The notes: generated by a model not told the origin, from the sequence alone. Shown: positions 34,960-44,281, counted from the first letter of the stretch. The stretch is DNA of 64,000 nt from Cohnella candidum (GCF_003713065.1 NZ_CP033433.1:717001-781000), one strand, 5' to 3'. Numbers and translations are program-made.

Positions 34960-35900
34960 CGCTCCAAGCCGGCACGACCGAGCGCTTGAAGGTCCGCAGG
35001 GAGACGCCTCCCTACGGCTGGTTCGTCGGCGAAGGGGACGAAGGCGGCGCGGAAATTCTTTTTCCTTACGGAGAAGCGGTCGTCAGCCGTCCCCAGCCGG
35101 GCGACGAGACGGAGCTCTTCCTGTTCCATGACGACAAAGGGCGGCTGACCGCCACGCAGCGGAAACCGCTCATTCAACTGGGCGAAATGGCCCGTCTCGC
35201 CGTGGCCGACTTTCACCCCCGCTTCGGCTACTTCCTCGAAATGGGCATCGGCCGCCAGCTGCTGCTTCCTCTCAAGGAACTGCCGGAAGAACGGAAAAAC
35301 GCGTGGCCGCAAACGGGAGACGAGCTGCACGTCGTCATGAAGCACGACAAGGAAGGCCGCATGCTCGCCCGCTTGGCCAAGGTGGACGATTTCGCGGACG
35401 CGGCCATTCGGGCACCCGGCGTTTGGAAAAACGAGTGGAAGGAAGCCTGGGTGACCGACGTTTTCCGCGACGGCGCTTTCGCCTTGGTGGAAGGCGGCGT
35501 TATCGGTTACGGAGCGCTCGGGTACGTGCATGAATCCGCCATGGCGGGAACGCTTCGGATCGGCCAGAAATTCAAGGCGAGAGTGGCCCAGGTGCGGGAT
35601 GACGGCCGGGTGACGCTCACGATGAAGCAGCCGAAAGAAACGGGCCGGCTGGAGGACGCCGACCGGATTTTGGCGTTTCTGAAGGAAAGGCCGGGCGGTG
35701 GCATGCCGTATTCCGACGAGACGCCCGCGGACATTATCCAGAAGCGTTTCGACTTAAGCAAGTCGGCTTTTAAACGCGCGCTCGGCAAACTGATGAAAGA
35801 AGGACTCGTGATCCAGAAAGCGAGTTGGACCTATTTGAAGGACCGTCCCGAGGGAGCGGCCGAAAGCCCGTCCGGGCAGCCGGATCGGGAGGACGTGTGA
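34956..35900 (+). CDS. S1 RNA-binding protein of the CvfB/YitL family
   Basis: A 314-residue cytosolic protein with tandem S1-like OB domains followed by a winged helix, the CvfB/YitL architecture. An S1 segment is visible around GYGALGYVHESAMAGTLRIGQKFKARVAQVRDDGRVTLTMK, and the C-terminal winged helix as PADIIQKRFDLSKSAFKRALGKLMKEGLV. CvfB in Staphylococcus influences virulence gene expression and binds RNA. The ATG at 34956 overlaps the rsfS stop, which adds this gene to the yqe operon here. Confidence 0.85.
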   Translation: MTLQAGTTERLKVRRETPPYGWFVGEGDEGGAEILFPYGEAVVSRPQPGDETELFLFHDDKGRLTATQRKPLIQLGEMARLAVADFHPRFGYFLEMGIGRQLLLPLKELPEERKNAWPQTGDELHVVMKHDKEGRMLARLAKVDDFADAAIRAPGVWKNEWKEAWVTDVFRDGAFALVEGGVIGYGALGYVHESAMAGTLRIGQKFKARVAQVRDDGRVTLTMKQPKETGRLEDADRILAFLKERPGGGMPYSDETPADIIQKRFDLSKSAFKRALGKLMKEGLVIQKASWTYLKDRPEGAAESPSGQPDREDV

Positions 35901-35949
35901 CGTTTCTCCGGTAACATCCGAGAACGACAGATGGAAAGGGGGAGACAGC

Positions 35950-36741
35950 ATGCGTTCCTATCGGGAATTCGCTTCCGTGTATGACCGGCTGATGGAAGAG
36001 ATGCCTTACGCGGAATGGCTCATATTCGCGAGGCGGTGCTTCGAAAAGTACGGCATGCCGAAGTCGGTCGTCGATCTCGGCTGCGGGACGGGTAACATTT
36101 CGATTCCGCTGGCCAAATCCGGCTTCGAGGTATTCGGCATCGACCTGTCGTCCGACATGCTGGCCATCGCGCGCAGCAAGTGGGACGAGCCGCCCTCCTC
36201 CATCGGCACGGGCGGCGGCGCGGGATCCATTCGCTGGCTGCAGCAAGACATGCGCGACTGGGATTTGCCGAGGCCGGTCGATGCCGTCATCAGCTTCTGC
36301 GACTGTTTGAACTATTTGACCGAGCCGGAGGACGTCGTGAGTACGCTTCGCCAAACGTACGCCGGACTCGCGCCGGGCGGACTGTTCGTATTCGACGTGC
36401 ATGCGCCGCGGACGCTCGAGAAATACGCCGAGGAACAGCCCTTCGTATACGACGAGAAAGACGTCGCGTATTTGTGGACTTCGGAATACGATGCGGAAGA
36501 CCGGATCATCCGCCACGACCTCACCTTCTTCGTGCGGGACGAGTCGGCGGGAGGTGCCGCATCGGGCCTTTACCGGAGGTTTACCGAGTCGCATGCCCAG
36601 CGGGCTTACGACCCGGAGTGGATCGCGGAGCGGCTGAAAGCCGCCGGCTTCGAGCTGCTTCATCGGAGCGCCGATTTCGAGTGGGACGCCCCGAGCGAGG
36701 ATTCGGAAAGACTGTTTTACGTCGCGAGGAAGCCGAAATGA
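35950..36741 (+). CDS. yqeM: Class I SAM-dependent methyltransferase (YqeM-like)
   Basis: A 263-residue methyltransferase with the SAM-binding motif VVDLGCGTGNIS, the acidic motif II VFGIDLSSDML and the post-motif ISFCDCLNYL. The N-terminal YREFASVYDRLMEEMPYAEW is characteristic of Bacillus YqeM, which also follows rsfS (yqeL). The substrate is not known. The ATG follows AAAGGGGG, and a terminator follows the gene. Confidence 0.85.
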   Translation: MRSYREFASVYDRLMEEMPYAEWLIFARRCFEKYGMPKSVVDLGCGTGNISIPLAKSGFEVFGIDLSSDMLAIARSKWDEPPSSIGTGGGAGSIRWLQQDMRDWDLPRPVDAVISFCDCLNYLTEPEDVVSTLRQTYAGLAPGGLFVFDVHAPRTLEKYAEEQPFVYDEKDVAYLWTSEYDAEDRIIRHDLTFFVRDESAGGAASGLYRRFTESHAQRAYDPEWIAERLKAAGFELLHRSADFEWDAPSEDSERLFYVARKPK

Positions 36742-36765
36742 AGATCATAGATCCGTAAAATCAAC

Positions 36766-36802
36766 AAAGCGGTTCCTCCTGCGTGCAGGGGGAGCCGCTT
36801 TT
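36766..36802. terminator. Terminator between yqeM and the sensor kinase gene
   Basis: AAAGCGGTTCCTCCTGC and GCAGGGGGAGCCGCTTT pair with a small internal mismatch. A tracts and T tracts flank it, so it may serve both convergent genes. Confidence 0.8.
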
Positions 36803-36846
36803 CGCGAACAACGCGGTACGGGAATTTGACGAACGAATACAGCCGG

Positions 36847-38163
36847 TCAGGACGCCGATCTGAACGTGAAACAAGCACCGCCCCAGTCCGAATCTCGATA
36901 TTCGATCACCCCGCCTATCCGATCCGCGATTTGTCTGCAGATCGTCAAACCGAGGCCGGTTCCCCCGCCCGGGCCTTTGAAGAATCGAGAAAAAACGGCT
37001 TCTCTTAGTGGCTCGGGAACCCCTTCCCCGTCATCCTCCACACGGATCGCCCATACGCCATGCCTGTCCTCCACGGTAACCCTCGCTTGGCTTTGGGCAT
37101 GGCGAACGGCGTTGTGGAGCAGATTGATCATGACTTGGAAAACCTGTTCTTGAGGCAAATCGATTTCCGGCATTTCCGGACCTGCGACAGATACGGTTAC
37201 GTTTCTTTCGGCAGCGTAAGGAGCGATGATTTCCACCGTTCGTTCTGTCAACTCCCGCAAATTGACCGGAGTTGCCGGCCACTCTTCGCTCACTTGATCT
37301 AACTGGGCCATCTCCAGCAGTTTCTCCACCATTTGGATGAGTCGGTTAGATTCGTTTTGGATAACGGAAAGGGCTTGCTCCTGCGGAATGACCTGGTCTT
37401 GGATCGCCAGCGCGTATCCCTGGATGGACATGAGCGGCGTGCGAAGCTCGTGGGATACGCGGTGCAAAAATTCGGACTGTTGATCATGATGGTTCCGGAT
37501 CCGGACGGCCATGGCCCGAAACGTATGAATCAGCTGCCCGATTTCCGAATCCGATTCGCTGGGCGGAATGGCGTTTGCATCTCCGTAGGGCTGAAACTCT
37601 CCGACCATCCGCCGTAGTTTCAGCAGGGGACGCGTCGTATTCCAAACGAACAGCATCCCGATCATGAAAATGAACAGGGAACCCGCAGCCAAAGCGATGG
37701 CGGTGACCCCGATCCATTGCCGATTGAAACCTCTGAGATCCTCGATGTGGGTAAAGAGCATGAGCCTCGTTTTGGGGCTGTCGATATCCTCTACCGTATA
37801 GAGCCATTCGGCTCCTTCCGTGCGGATCTTGCCGGTCGTTCCGCTCTGGCCGGCGGCGGGTACCGAACCGATCCAGGAAGGGATGCTGGAGGCGACGACT
37901 TTATTTTTGGCGTCCAGCACGGCGTATTCGGCGGCGAACAGATGGTCTTTGAAACGCAGATCGAGCGCCGCGTCGTCCAGGTCCGCGATTTGTCCGCCGT
38001 TCAAAACTTCCAGAGCTTTTTCCATCTGCAGTTCGAGCTGGGTGACGGCCTGGTCGCGAAGGAGATCCGCTGTAGACCTGTAGAATAAGAAAATCGTTAC
38101 CGCGATGGAAAAAAACATGACAAGGGCCAATGAAAGGAATAAGCGTCCCCGAATCGTTTTCAT
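36847..38163 (-). CDS. HAMP-domain sensor histidine kinase
   Basis: A 438-residue membrane sensor kinase. TM1 (LFLSLALVMFFSIAVTIFLFY) and TM2 (GVTAIALAAGSLFIFMIGMLFVW) bound an extracellular sensor of about 130 residues. A HAMP domain follows, then the H-box FLHRVSHELRTPLMSIQGYA with the phosphorylated His, the N-box VMINLLHNAVRHA, and the G boxes DDGEGVP and GGTGLGLTI. The ATG at 38163 overlaps the regulator's stop by four bases, so the pair is translationally coupled. A longer reading into the regulator gene is not used. The signal is unknown. Confidence 0.93.
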   Translation of the reverse strand: MKTIRGRLFLSLALVMFFSIAVTIFLFYRSTADLLRDQAVTQLELQMEKALEVLNGGQIADLDDAALDLRFKDHLFAAEYAVLDAKNKVVASSIPSWIGSVPAAGQSGTTGKIRTEGAEWLYTVEDIDSPKTRLMLFTHIEDLRGFNRQWIGVTAIALAAGSLFIFMIGMLFVWNTTRPLLKLRRMVGEFQPYGDANAIPPSESDSEIGQLIHTFRAMAVRIRNHHDQQSEFLHRVSHELRTPLMSIQGYALAIQDQVIPQEQALSVIQNESNRLIQMVEKLLEMAQLDQVSEEWPATPVNLRELTERTVEIIAPYAAERNVTVSVAGPEMPEIDLPQEQVFQVMINLLHNAVRHAQSQARVTVEDRHGVWAIRVEDDGEGVPEPLREAVFSRFFKGPGGGTGLGLTICRQIADRIGGVIEYRDSDWGGACFTFRSAS

Positions 38164-38867
38164 CCGTTTTTTACCTTGGCTTTGTATCCGAAGCTCCACA
38201 CCGTCTCGATGGTTACGGTCGAGCCTGCTTCGGCCAATTTTCGGCGAAGACGCCTGACCAAATCGTCCACCGCGCGTACATCGCCTACGAAGTCGTATTG
38301 CCACACCTGCCGGATGAGCTGCTCACGTCCGAAGGGCCGATCGGGGTGCGACAGCAAATACGAAAACAAATCGTATTCCCTTGCCGTCAAGGATAATTCG
38401 CTTCCGGCGACTTCGACGCGGCGGTAGTCCCGAAACACGGCTGCGTTGCCCCTTCGGAGGGCAGGGCTCGGCTCTTCCGGGTATTGGAATGTTGGGTTGG
38501 ACGCAACGAGCCGGAGGAGGGATTTGACCCGGCCGACCAGTTCGCGCGGGTTAAAAGGCTTGGCCAAAAAATCGTTGCAGCCCAGCTCCAGTCCGATGAT
38601 ACGGTCGGTTTCGGCTCCCTTGGCGGAAATCATGACGATAGGCATTTCCGTGAAAGTACGCAGCTCCGTCAATAAGGCGAGCCCGTTTGCGCCGGGCATC
38701 ATAATGTCGAGGACCAAAGCGTCCGGATGGTGCTGCCGGATGAATTCCGTCAGTCCATTGCCGTCGGCGAACGAGGACACTTGAAAGCCTTCCTTGCGCA
38801 TGTACTCCGAAATCAAATTCAAAATCGGCAAATCATCGTCAACCACGGTAATATGGGGCATGTCCAT
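38160..38867 (-). CDS. OmpR/PhoB-type response regulator
   Basis: A 235-residue two-component regulator. The receiver domain has the acidic pocket DDD at residues 10-12, the phospho-acceptor Asp54 in LVLDIMMPG, the switch Ser in MISAKG and the conserved Lys in LAKPF. The C-terminal winged helix contains LTAREYDLFSYLLSHPDRPFGREQLI and VDDLVRRLRRKL. It is transcribed with the downstream kinase. The targets are unknown. The nearest same-strand gene upstream encodes a small secreted Lys-rich protein, a possible regulon member. Confidence 0.93.
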   Translation of the reverse strand: MDMPHITVVDDDLPILNLISEYMRKEGFQVSSFADGNGLTEFIRQHHPDALVLDIMMPGANGLALLTELRTFTEMPIVMISAKGAETDRIIGLELGCNDFLAKPFNPRELVGRVKSLLRLVASNPTFQYPEEPSPALRRGNAAVFRDYRRVEVAGSELSLTAREYDLFSYLLSHPDRPFGREQLIRQVWQYDFVGDVRAVDDLVRRLRRKLAEAGSTVTIETVWSFGYKAKVKNG

Positions 38868-38904
38868 TCCTCCGGTGATGCGAGTCGCTGTACTCCCATC
38901 CTAG

Positions 38905-38949
38905 CAAAACAAACGACCCGAAGCGAGACGGCTGTCTTCTCGCTTCGGG
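38905..38949 (-). terminator. Terminator after the secreted Lys-rich protein gene (minus strand)
   Basis: CCCGAAGCGAG and CTCGCTTCGGG pair around a short loop. On the minus strand it is followed by TCGTTTGTTTTG. Confidence 0.75.
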
Positions 38950-38969
38950 CGGGTATGTCGTTTTGGCGG

Positions 38970-39218
38970 TTACTTCTTGGTGGAAGGCTTAGCAACAGAT
39001 TTTTTCACGTGTTTCACGATTTTGTGTTTCGTTTTCTTCGTTTTTTTCACCGGATGCTTCACGACCTTGCCGGTCGGCGCCGACTTGGTGGTAACCTTGA
39101 CGGCTGCAGTATGGGTCGCGGTTGTCTTCGCGGGGGCAGCGGCGAAGGCGCTGCTTGCACCCGTGATCAGCAGAACCGCGGTCGTTGCGGCAATCAGGCT
39201 CTTGGACATTTTCTTCAT
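38970..39218 (-). CDS. Small secreted Lys/Thr-rich cationic protein
   Basis: An 82-residue protein with a clear signal peptide (MKKMSKSLIAATTAVLLITG, cut after ASSAFA). The mature part of about 55 residues is rich in Lys, Thr, Ala, Val and His, with repeating KK/KH patterns ending KSVAKPSTKK, and has no cysteine or aromatic residue. I recognise no family. Such a chain would be disordered and could bind anionic wall polymer, DNA or metal. The ATG at 39218 follows GAGGAG. Its own terminator separates it from the two-component genes downstream on the same strand. Confidence 0.7.
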   Translation of the reverse strand: MKKMSKSLIAATTAVLLITGASSAFAAAPAKTTATHTAAVKVTTKSAPTGKVVKHPVKKTKKTKHKIVKHVKKSVAKPSTKK

Positions 39219-39350
39219 GTGGAGTGCTCCTCTCTGAATGGGGTACGTGAAAATCGTAACTCGCAAATTTGGGACAGGTGCTTCACAATTATGTAAAAAG
39301 TATGGGAAATAACGGGCGGCCGGAACATCCGCCGGCCGGAAGGGCGAACC

Positions 39351-39380
39351 TTGACATCTTTTGCATCGGATCGCTATAAT
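39351..39380 (+). promoter_or_regulatory. Vegetative promoter of leuS
   Basis: Consensus TTGACA at 39351-39356 and TATAAT at 39375-39380, spacing 18, just upstream of the T-box leader. Confidence 0.8.
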
Positions 39381-39386
39381 CAGGGC

Positions 39387-39657
39387 ATATCTGTTTGGCT
39401 TTGATAAGGAGTAGTAGTCCTTGTACGCGTCCCTCAGAGAGCCGGGTTTGGTGGAAGCCGGCGGACCGTGCAGACGAACTCGCCTTGGAGCCTCCGCACC
39501 AACCGGACTCGATGCCGTCCGAGAACTGCGGCGTTTCCCCTCGTTACGGGGATCAAGGGGGCGGATTCCCAAGCAGGGAGACGCCAACTAGGGTGGTACC
39601 GCGGGATTTTAATCTCCCGTCCCTAGCGACATTCGCTGGGGGCGGGAGTTTTTGTTT
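39387..39657 (+). promoter_or_regulatory. T-box riboswitch controlling leuS (Leu specifier CTC)
   Basis: The leader begins with the AAGGAGTAGTAG stem I base and carries the T-box sequence AGGGTGGTACCGCGG at 39590-39604, which pairs with the uncharged tRNA acceptor end. The probable specifier codon is CTC at 39479-39481 in GACGAACTCGCC, reading leucine and so agreeing with the gene it controls. The terminator at 39612-39654 (CTCCCGTCCCTAGCG / CGCTGGGGGCGGGAG plus T run) is the competing structure. Uncharged tRNA-Leu favours the antiterminator and leuS expression. Confidence 0.93.
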
Positions 39658-39693
39658 TCCATGCGGACTTCAACTAAAGGAGATTCGACCGGC

Positions 39694-42129
39694 ATGAGCC
39701 AAGAAAACCAGCAAGGCTACAAACCGCAGACGATCGAGCCCAAGTGGCAGAAGTATTGGGACGAGAACAAGACGTTCCGCACGACGGAAGATCCGGGCAA
39801 AAAGAAGTTTTACGCCCTCGACATGTTTCCGTATCCTTCGGGAGCGGGACTCCACGTCGGACACCCGGAAGGCTACACCGCGACCGACATCGTCAGCCGC
39901 TACAAGCGGATGAAGGGCTTCAACGTGCTGCACCCGATGGGGTGGGACGCATTCGGCTTGCCGGCCGAGCAATACGCCCTGCAGACGGGCCGCCATCCGC
40001 GCGACATCACGGTGGAGAACATCAACAACTTCCGCCGCCAGATCAAGTCGCTCGGCTTCTCCTATGACTGGGACCGCGAGTTCAGCACGACGGACCCGGA
40101 CTACTACAAATGGACGCAATGGATTTTCATCCAGTTGTACAAGAAGGGCCTCGCCTACGTGGCGGAGGTGCCGGTCAACTGGTGTCCGGCTCTCGGCACG
40201 GTTCTCGCGAACGAGGAAGTCATCGACGGCCTCAGCGAACGCGGCGGCCATCCGGTCATTCGGAAGCCGATGCGTCAGTGGATGCTGAAAATCACCGAGT
40301 ACGCCGAACGCCTGCTGGACGATCTCGAGGAGCTCGATTGGTCCGAGAGCATCAAGGACATGCAGCGCAACTGGATCGGCAAGTCGACGGGGGCGGAAGT
40401 TACTTTCGCCATCGATGGTCATGACGCATCGCTGACAGTATTCACGACGAGGCCGGATACGCTGTTCGGCGCGACGTACTGCGTGCTGGCGCCGGAGCAT
40501 GAGCTCGTCGCCGCCATCGTATCCGCGGACCAGAAGGCGGCCGTCGAAGCTTACGTGGACCTGGCAGCCCGCAAAAGCGATCTGGAGCGGACCGATCTCG
40601 CGAAAGACAAAACGGGCGTGTTCACGGGCGCTTACGCGGTCAACCCGGTCAGCGGAGCCAAGGTGCCGATCTGGATCGCAGACTACGTGCTCAGCGGCTA
40701 CGGAACGGGAGCCATCATGGCGGTGCCGGGCCACGACGAGCGCGACTGGGAGTTCGCGAAGAAGTTCGGGCTGCCGATCGTGGAAGTCGTGGCGGGCGGC
40801 AATGTCGAAGAAGCCGCGTTCACGGGAGACGGAGAGCATGTGAACTCCGATTTCCTGAACGGGCTTTCGACGCCTGACGCGATCGCGGCCATGATCGAAT
40901 GGCTGGAGAAGGACGGCAGCGGCCGGGGCAAGGTGACCTACCGCTTGCGCGACTGGCTGTTCAGCCGCCAGCGTTACTGGGGGGAACCGATTCCGGTTCT
41001 TCACTTCGAGGACGGCACGATGGAGACGGTGCCGGAAGAGGAGCTTCCGCTGCTGCTGCCGGACGTGGACGCGATCGAGCCTTCCGGAACCGGAGAGTCG
41101 CCGCTCGCCAACGTCGAAGACTGGCTGTATGTGACCGATCCGCGAACCGGCCGCAAGGCGCGCCGCGAAACGAACACGATGCCGCAATGGGCCGGCAGCT
41201 GCTGGTACTACCTGCGGTTCATCGATCCGCATAACCACAAGGAAATTTGTTCGCCCGAGAAGCAGCGCGAGTGGCTGCCGGTCGACCTCTACATCGGCGG
41301 GGCGGAGCATGCGGTCCTTCACTTGCTGTACGCCCGTTTCTGGCACAAGGTGCTGTACGACATCGGGGTCGTCCAGACGAAGGAACCGTTCCACAAGCTG
41401 GTCAACCAGGGCATGATTTTGGGCACGAACAATGAGAAAATGTCCAAGTCGCGCGGCAACGTCATCAATCCGGACGACATCGTGAACGAATTCGGCGCGG
41501 ATACGCTGCGGATGTACGAGATGTTCATGGGCCCGCTGGAGGCGACGAAGCCTTGGAACACGAACGGCGTCGAAGGCGTCTACCGGTTCCTCGCGCGCGT
41601 CTGGCGCCTGTTCGTGGACGACAGCGGCAAGCTGAGCGGGAAGATCCAGGACGTACCGGGCGACGAATCGTTCCGCAGAACCTGGCATAAAACGATCAAG
41701 AAGCTGACGGAAGACTACGAGGGGCTCCGTTTCAACACGGCGATCAGCCAGCTGATGATTTTCGTCAACGAGGCGTATAAGACCGAGACGCTGCCGAAGC
41801 AGGCGATGGAGCACTTCGTGCAAATGCTGTCCCCGATCGCTCCGCATATCACGGAAGAGCTGTGGGAGCGGCTCGGCCACCAAGGCTCGGTGTCGTATGT
41901 GCCGTGGCCGGCTTACGACCCGGCGCTGACCGTCGACGCGGAAGTGGAGATCGCGGTGCAGGTGAACGGCAAAATCGCCGACCGCGTCAACGTGGCGTCC
42001 GATTTGGACGAAGCGGGCATGCAGGAAACGGCGCTAGCCCTCGACAAAGTGAAAGCCTTGATCGAAGGCAAGACGGTACGCAAAGTCATCGCGGTGAAAG
42101 GAAAGCTCGTCAACATCGTCGCGAACTAA
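39694..42129 (+). CDS. leuS: Leucyl-tRNA synthetase
   Basis: An 811-residue class I aminoacyl-tRNA synthetase. The HIGH-type motif is [17 protein letters not shown] and the KMSKS motif is [12 protein letters not shown]. The editing CP1 insertion lies between, with [12 protein letters not shown] and [15 protein letters not shown]. Length fits the bacterial enzyme (804 in B. subtilis). The ATG at 39694 follows AAAGGAGA. It is regulated by the T-box upstream and ends at a strong bidirectional terminator. Confidence 0.97.
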   Translation: MSQENQQGYKPQTIEPKWQKYWDENKTFRTTEDPGKKKFYALDMFPYPSGAGLHVGHPEGYTATDIVSRYKRMKGFNVLHPMGWDAFGLPAEQYALQTGRHPRDITVENINNFRRQIKSLGFSYDWDREFSTTDPDYYKWTQWIFIQLYKKGLAYVAEVPVNWCPALGTVLANEEVIDGLSERGGHPVIRKPMRQWMLKITEYAERLLDDLEELDWSESIKDMQRNWIGKSTGAEVTFAIDGHDASLTVFTTRPDTLFGATYCVLAPEHELVAAIVSADQKAAVEAYVDLAARKSDLERTDLAKDKTGVFTGAYAVNPVSGAKVPIWIADYVLSGYGTGAIMAVPGHDERDWEFAKKFGLPIVEVVAGGNVEEAAFTGDGEHVNSDFLNGLSTPDAIAAMIEWLEKDGSGRGKVTYRLRDWLFSRQRYWGEPIPVLHFEDGTMETVPEEELPLLLPDVDAIEPSGTGESPLANVEDWLYVTDPRTGRKARRETNTMPQWAGSCWYYLRFIDPHNHKEICSPEKQREWLPVDLYIGGAEHAVLHLLYARFWHKVLYDIGVVQTKEPFHKLVNQGMILGTNNEKMSKSRGNVINPDDIVNEFGADTLRMYEMFMGPLEATKPWNTNGVEGVYRFLARVWRLFVDDSGKLSGKIQDVPGDESFRRTWHKTIKKLTEDYEGLRFNTAISQLMIFVNEAYKTETLPKQAMEHFVQMLSPIAPHITEELWERLGHQGSVSYVPWPAYDPALTVDAEVEIAVQVNGKIADRVNVASDLDEAGMQETALALDKVKALIEGKTVRKVIAVKGKLVNIVAN

Positions 42130-42138
42130 CCAACCAGA

Positions 42139-42177
42139 AGGGCGGCCTCTCCGCGTCAACGGAGGGCCGCCCTCTTT
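42139..42177. terminator. Terminator between leuS and comER
   Basis: AGGGCGGCC, TCTCCG, loop, CGGA, GGGCCGCCCT, then TCTTTTAATTTT. It overlaps the last base of the convergent comER stop codon. Confidence 0.8.
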
Positions 42178-42998
42178 TAATTTTCCAACGCTTCGCGGAC
42201 TTTCTCCGCATCTTCCCGGAACTTCTCGTGCGTGACCTGGAAGACGGCGGGAAAGGCTCCGGCCGTGGCGTTTCGGAGCGTTTCCAGGGCCGCTGCGGTT
42301 ATGCCTCCGGGCACGGACACGCGCTCCTGCAGCTGTTGAGTGGTGAAGCCGTGTTCGGTCAGCAGCCTGGCGGTTCCGAGCAGCATCTCGGCCGCCATGC
42401 AAGACGCGGTTTCGGGAGACATGCCCGCGTGCCGGACGGCCGCCTCGGCGAACTCGCCCAGCAGATAGGCGAAAAACGCCGGTCCGCAGCTGGACAGGTC
42501 CGACGCGGCGCGGACCTCGCGTTCCCGGATTTCGATCGGCCGGCTGATGGCCGAGAACAGCTCCGTCACGATGGCCCGGTCTTCCGGCGTAAGCCGGGTA
42601 CCCCACATGACCAGGGAAGCTCCGGAACCGGTAGCGTTCACGATGCTGGGGACGATCTTCGCGACTTTGCAAGGCAGCCGTTCTTCCAACTGCTCCAGCA
42701 TCACGGGGCTCGTAATGCTGATCGCGATCTGGCCGGGAAGCAAAACCGGGGCGATATCCGACAGGACGGACCGGAAGTCGGACGGTTTCACGCAGAGGAA
42801 CAGCAGATCCGCGCCGATGGCGGCCTCGGCATTCGAGGATGCCGGACGCAAGCCGGGAAACCGCTGCGCCAACGCTTCGGCCTTTGAGCGGGTTCGGGTC
42901 GCGACGGTGACGTTTTCGGGACGCATCGCTCCGGCCTCCAGAAAAGCCCCGACCAGCAAGCTTCCCATGCTGCCCGCGCCGATGAAGCCGACTTTCAT
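42177..42998 (-). CDS. comER: ComER, pyrroline-5-carboxylate reductase family protein
   Basis: A 273-residue protein with an N-terminal Rossmann nucleotide-binding motif (KVGFIGAGSMGSLLVGAFL) and a ProC-like C-terminal helical domain (SSCGPAFFAYLLGEFAEAA and SVPGGITAAALETL). It could be read as ProC, but its position divergent from comEA is that of ComER in Bacillus, whose role in competence or sporulation is modest and not biochemically settled. The ATG at 42998 follows AGGAGGG. The longer open reading upstream runs opposite comEA and is not used. Confidence 0.88.
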   Translation of the reverse strand: MKVGFIGAGSMGSLLVGAFLEAGAMRPENVTVATRTRSKAEALAQRFPGLRPASSNAEAAIGADLLFLCVKPSDFRSVLSDIAPVLLPGQIAISITSPVMLEQLEERLPCKVAKIVPSIVNATGSGASLVMWGTRLTPEDRAIVTELFSAISRPIEIREREVRAASDLSSCGPAFFAYLLGEFAEAAVRHAGMSPETASCMAAEMLLGTARLLTEHGFTTQQLQERVSVPGGITAAALETLRNATAGAFPAVFQVTHEKFREDAEKVREALEN

Positions 42999-43101
42999 CC
43001 TCCGTCCCTCCTTTTTCCAACTCTTTTTCATCCCACTATATGTGAAAATAACGCGCGGCATGACGGCTTTTGGCCAGGACGAGCAAAAGGAGGCGAAAGA
43101 C

Positions 43102-43614
43102 ATGGCACCGAGGTTCGCGGATGGATCGGGGAAAAGCCGAAAAGGCTTGTACGGCGGGCTTGCGGCCGTTTCCGGAATCGCATTGCTGGCGTATTCCCTT
43201 GGAACGCATAAGGAATCGGGGATTCCCGGATGGCAGCCGGCGAATACCGCTTTGCAGGCGACGCTGGCTGAAGGGGAGGCTCCGGTTGAGGTCAGTAGAA
43301 AACCGACCGAGGAGCCGGCCGTTTCCCCTTCTATGCAGGCTTCACCTCCACCCGCGGCGGCGGGGTCGGGGGCGCCTTCTCCCCTGCCGGCCAATCCTGC
43401 GCCGCTCGACTTGAACCGCGCGACGGAATCGGAGCTGGACACCCTTCCCGGCATCGGACCGGCGAAAGCGAAGGCGATCGTCGCGTACCGCGACGATCGC
43501 AAAGGTTTTCGGTCGGTCGACGAGCTGCTTGAGGTCAAAGGAATCGGAGCGAAGCTGCTGGAGCGGATCCGTCCTCTTGTCACGCTATCCCCGGGCGCCG
43601 CGGGCGGAGGCTGA
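43102..43614 (+). CDS. comEA: Competence DNA receptor ComEA
   Basis: A 170-residue membrane-anchored DNA-binding protein for transformation. One N-terminal helix (GLYGGLAAVSGIALLAYSLG) is followed by a Pro/Ala-rich linker of about 65 residues and a C-terminal helix-hairpin-helix domain (LDLNRATESELDTLPGIGPAKAKAIVAYRDD and FRSVDELLEVKGIGAKLLERI). The linker seems to replace the oligomerisation domain of B. subtilis ComEA (205 residues). The ATG at 43102 follows AAAGGAGG. It binds double-stranded DNA at the outer membrane face and hands one strand to ComEC. Confidence 0.92.
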   Translation: MAPRFADGSGKSRKGLYGGLAAVSGIALLAYSLGTHKESGIPGWQPANTALQATLAEGEAPVEVSRKPTEEPAVSPSMQASPPPAAAGSGAPSPLPANPAPLDLNRATESELDTLPGIGPAKAKAIVAYRDDRKGFRSVDELLEVKGIGAKLLERIRPLVTLSPGAAGGG

Positions 43615-43682
43615 CGCGCTTTACAAACGACGGAAATATGCGACAATGTTGATAAAAGGACAAGACCGGAGGTTGAGACGGC

Positions 43683-44204
43683 ATGCCCGCATCCGTGCGC
43701 AAAGATTGGGACACTTATTTCATGGATATCGCCTTCATGGCTTCAACACGCTCCCGATGCCCCCGGCGCCATGTCGGCTCGGTGCTCGTCCAGGGGAAAA
43801 AGCTGCTTGGAACCGCCTATAACGGCGCTCCGATGGGCGTGCCGGACTGCTCGGAGGACGGCTGCATGATCGTGGAGGAGTTCGAGCCGGCTGCCGGCAC
43901 GGAATCCCCCGGCGGCATCAAAGTGAAGCAGCGCTGCATCCGGACGATCCATGCGGAGCAGAACCTGCTCCTGTTTACAGACAGGATCGACCGCGAAGGC
44001 TCCGTCGTGTACGTGACCGACCAGCCTTGCTGGACCTGTGCCAACATGCTGGCCAACAGCGGCATCGTGGAAATCGTCTTTCACCGCGTGTACCCGAAAG
44101 ACTACGACAAAGTGGCCGCGCTCATGAAGCAGCGGGGTATCGGGTTCCGCCAAATCGACGGCTACGTGCCGCCGCCGGATACCGAAGTGCAGGATGCCAT
44201 ATAA
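43683..44204 (+). CDS. comEB: ComE operon protein 2, dCMP deaminase family
   Basis: A 173-residue zinc-dependent deoxycytidylate deaminase-type protein. The zinc and catalytic motifs are HAEQNLLLF (His and Glu) and CWTCANML (the two Cys). An extra Cys-rich stretch (CSEDGCMI) is typical of dCMP deaminases with a second zinc site. In Bacillus, comEB lies between comEA and comEC and is not needed for transformation. The ATG lies behind GGAGG. A terminator-like hairpin separates it from comEC. Confidence 0.93.
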   Translation: MPASVRKDWDTYFMDIAFMASTRSRCPRRHVGSVLVQGKKLLGTAYNGAPMGVPDCSEDGCMIVEEFEPAAGTESPGGIKVKQRCIRTIHAEQNLLLFTDRIDREGSVVYVTDQPCWTCANMLANSGIVEIVFHRVYPKDYDKVAALMKQRGIGFRQIDGYVPPPDTEVQDAI

Positions 44205-44225
44205 GAAGAGATGAGAGAGGAAGCA

Positions 44226-44260
44226 CCTCCTCCGCCGGATCGGCGGGGGAGGTTTTTTCG
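44226..44260 (+). terminator. Terminator or attenuator between comEB and comEC
   Basis: CCTCCTCCGCC, GGATC, GGCGGGGGAGG, then TTTTTT. It lies inside the comE operon, just before the comEC ribosome site, so it probably reduces comEC expression relative to comEA-comEB. Confidence 0.75.
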
Positions 44261-44281
44261 TATGAAGGAGGAGGGGATCTC

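Noticed and set aside
39395-39697. A 100-codon reading frame upstream of leuS
   Set aside because: It coincides with the T-box leader, whose RNA motifs explain the conservation.
39670-41883. A 737-codon minus-strand reading frame
   Set aside because: It is the antisense shadow of leuS.
42177-42998. Calling this gene proC
   Set aside because: The fold is ProC-like, but the position divergent from comEA-comEB-comEC is that of comER, and a biosynthetic ProC would be expected elsewhere.
42177-43646. A 489-residue extended form of ComER
   Set aside because: The extra N-terminus is antisense to comEA. The internal ATG at 42998 has a strong ribosome site and begins at the Rossmann motif.
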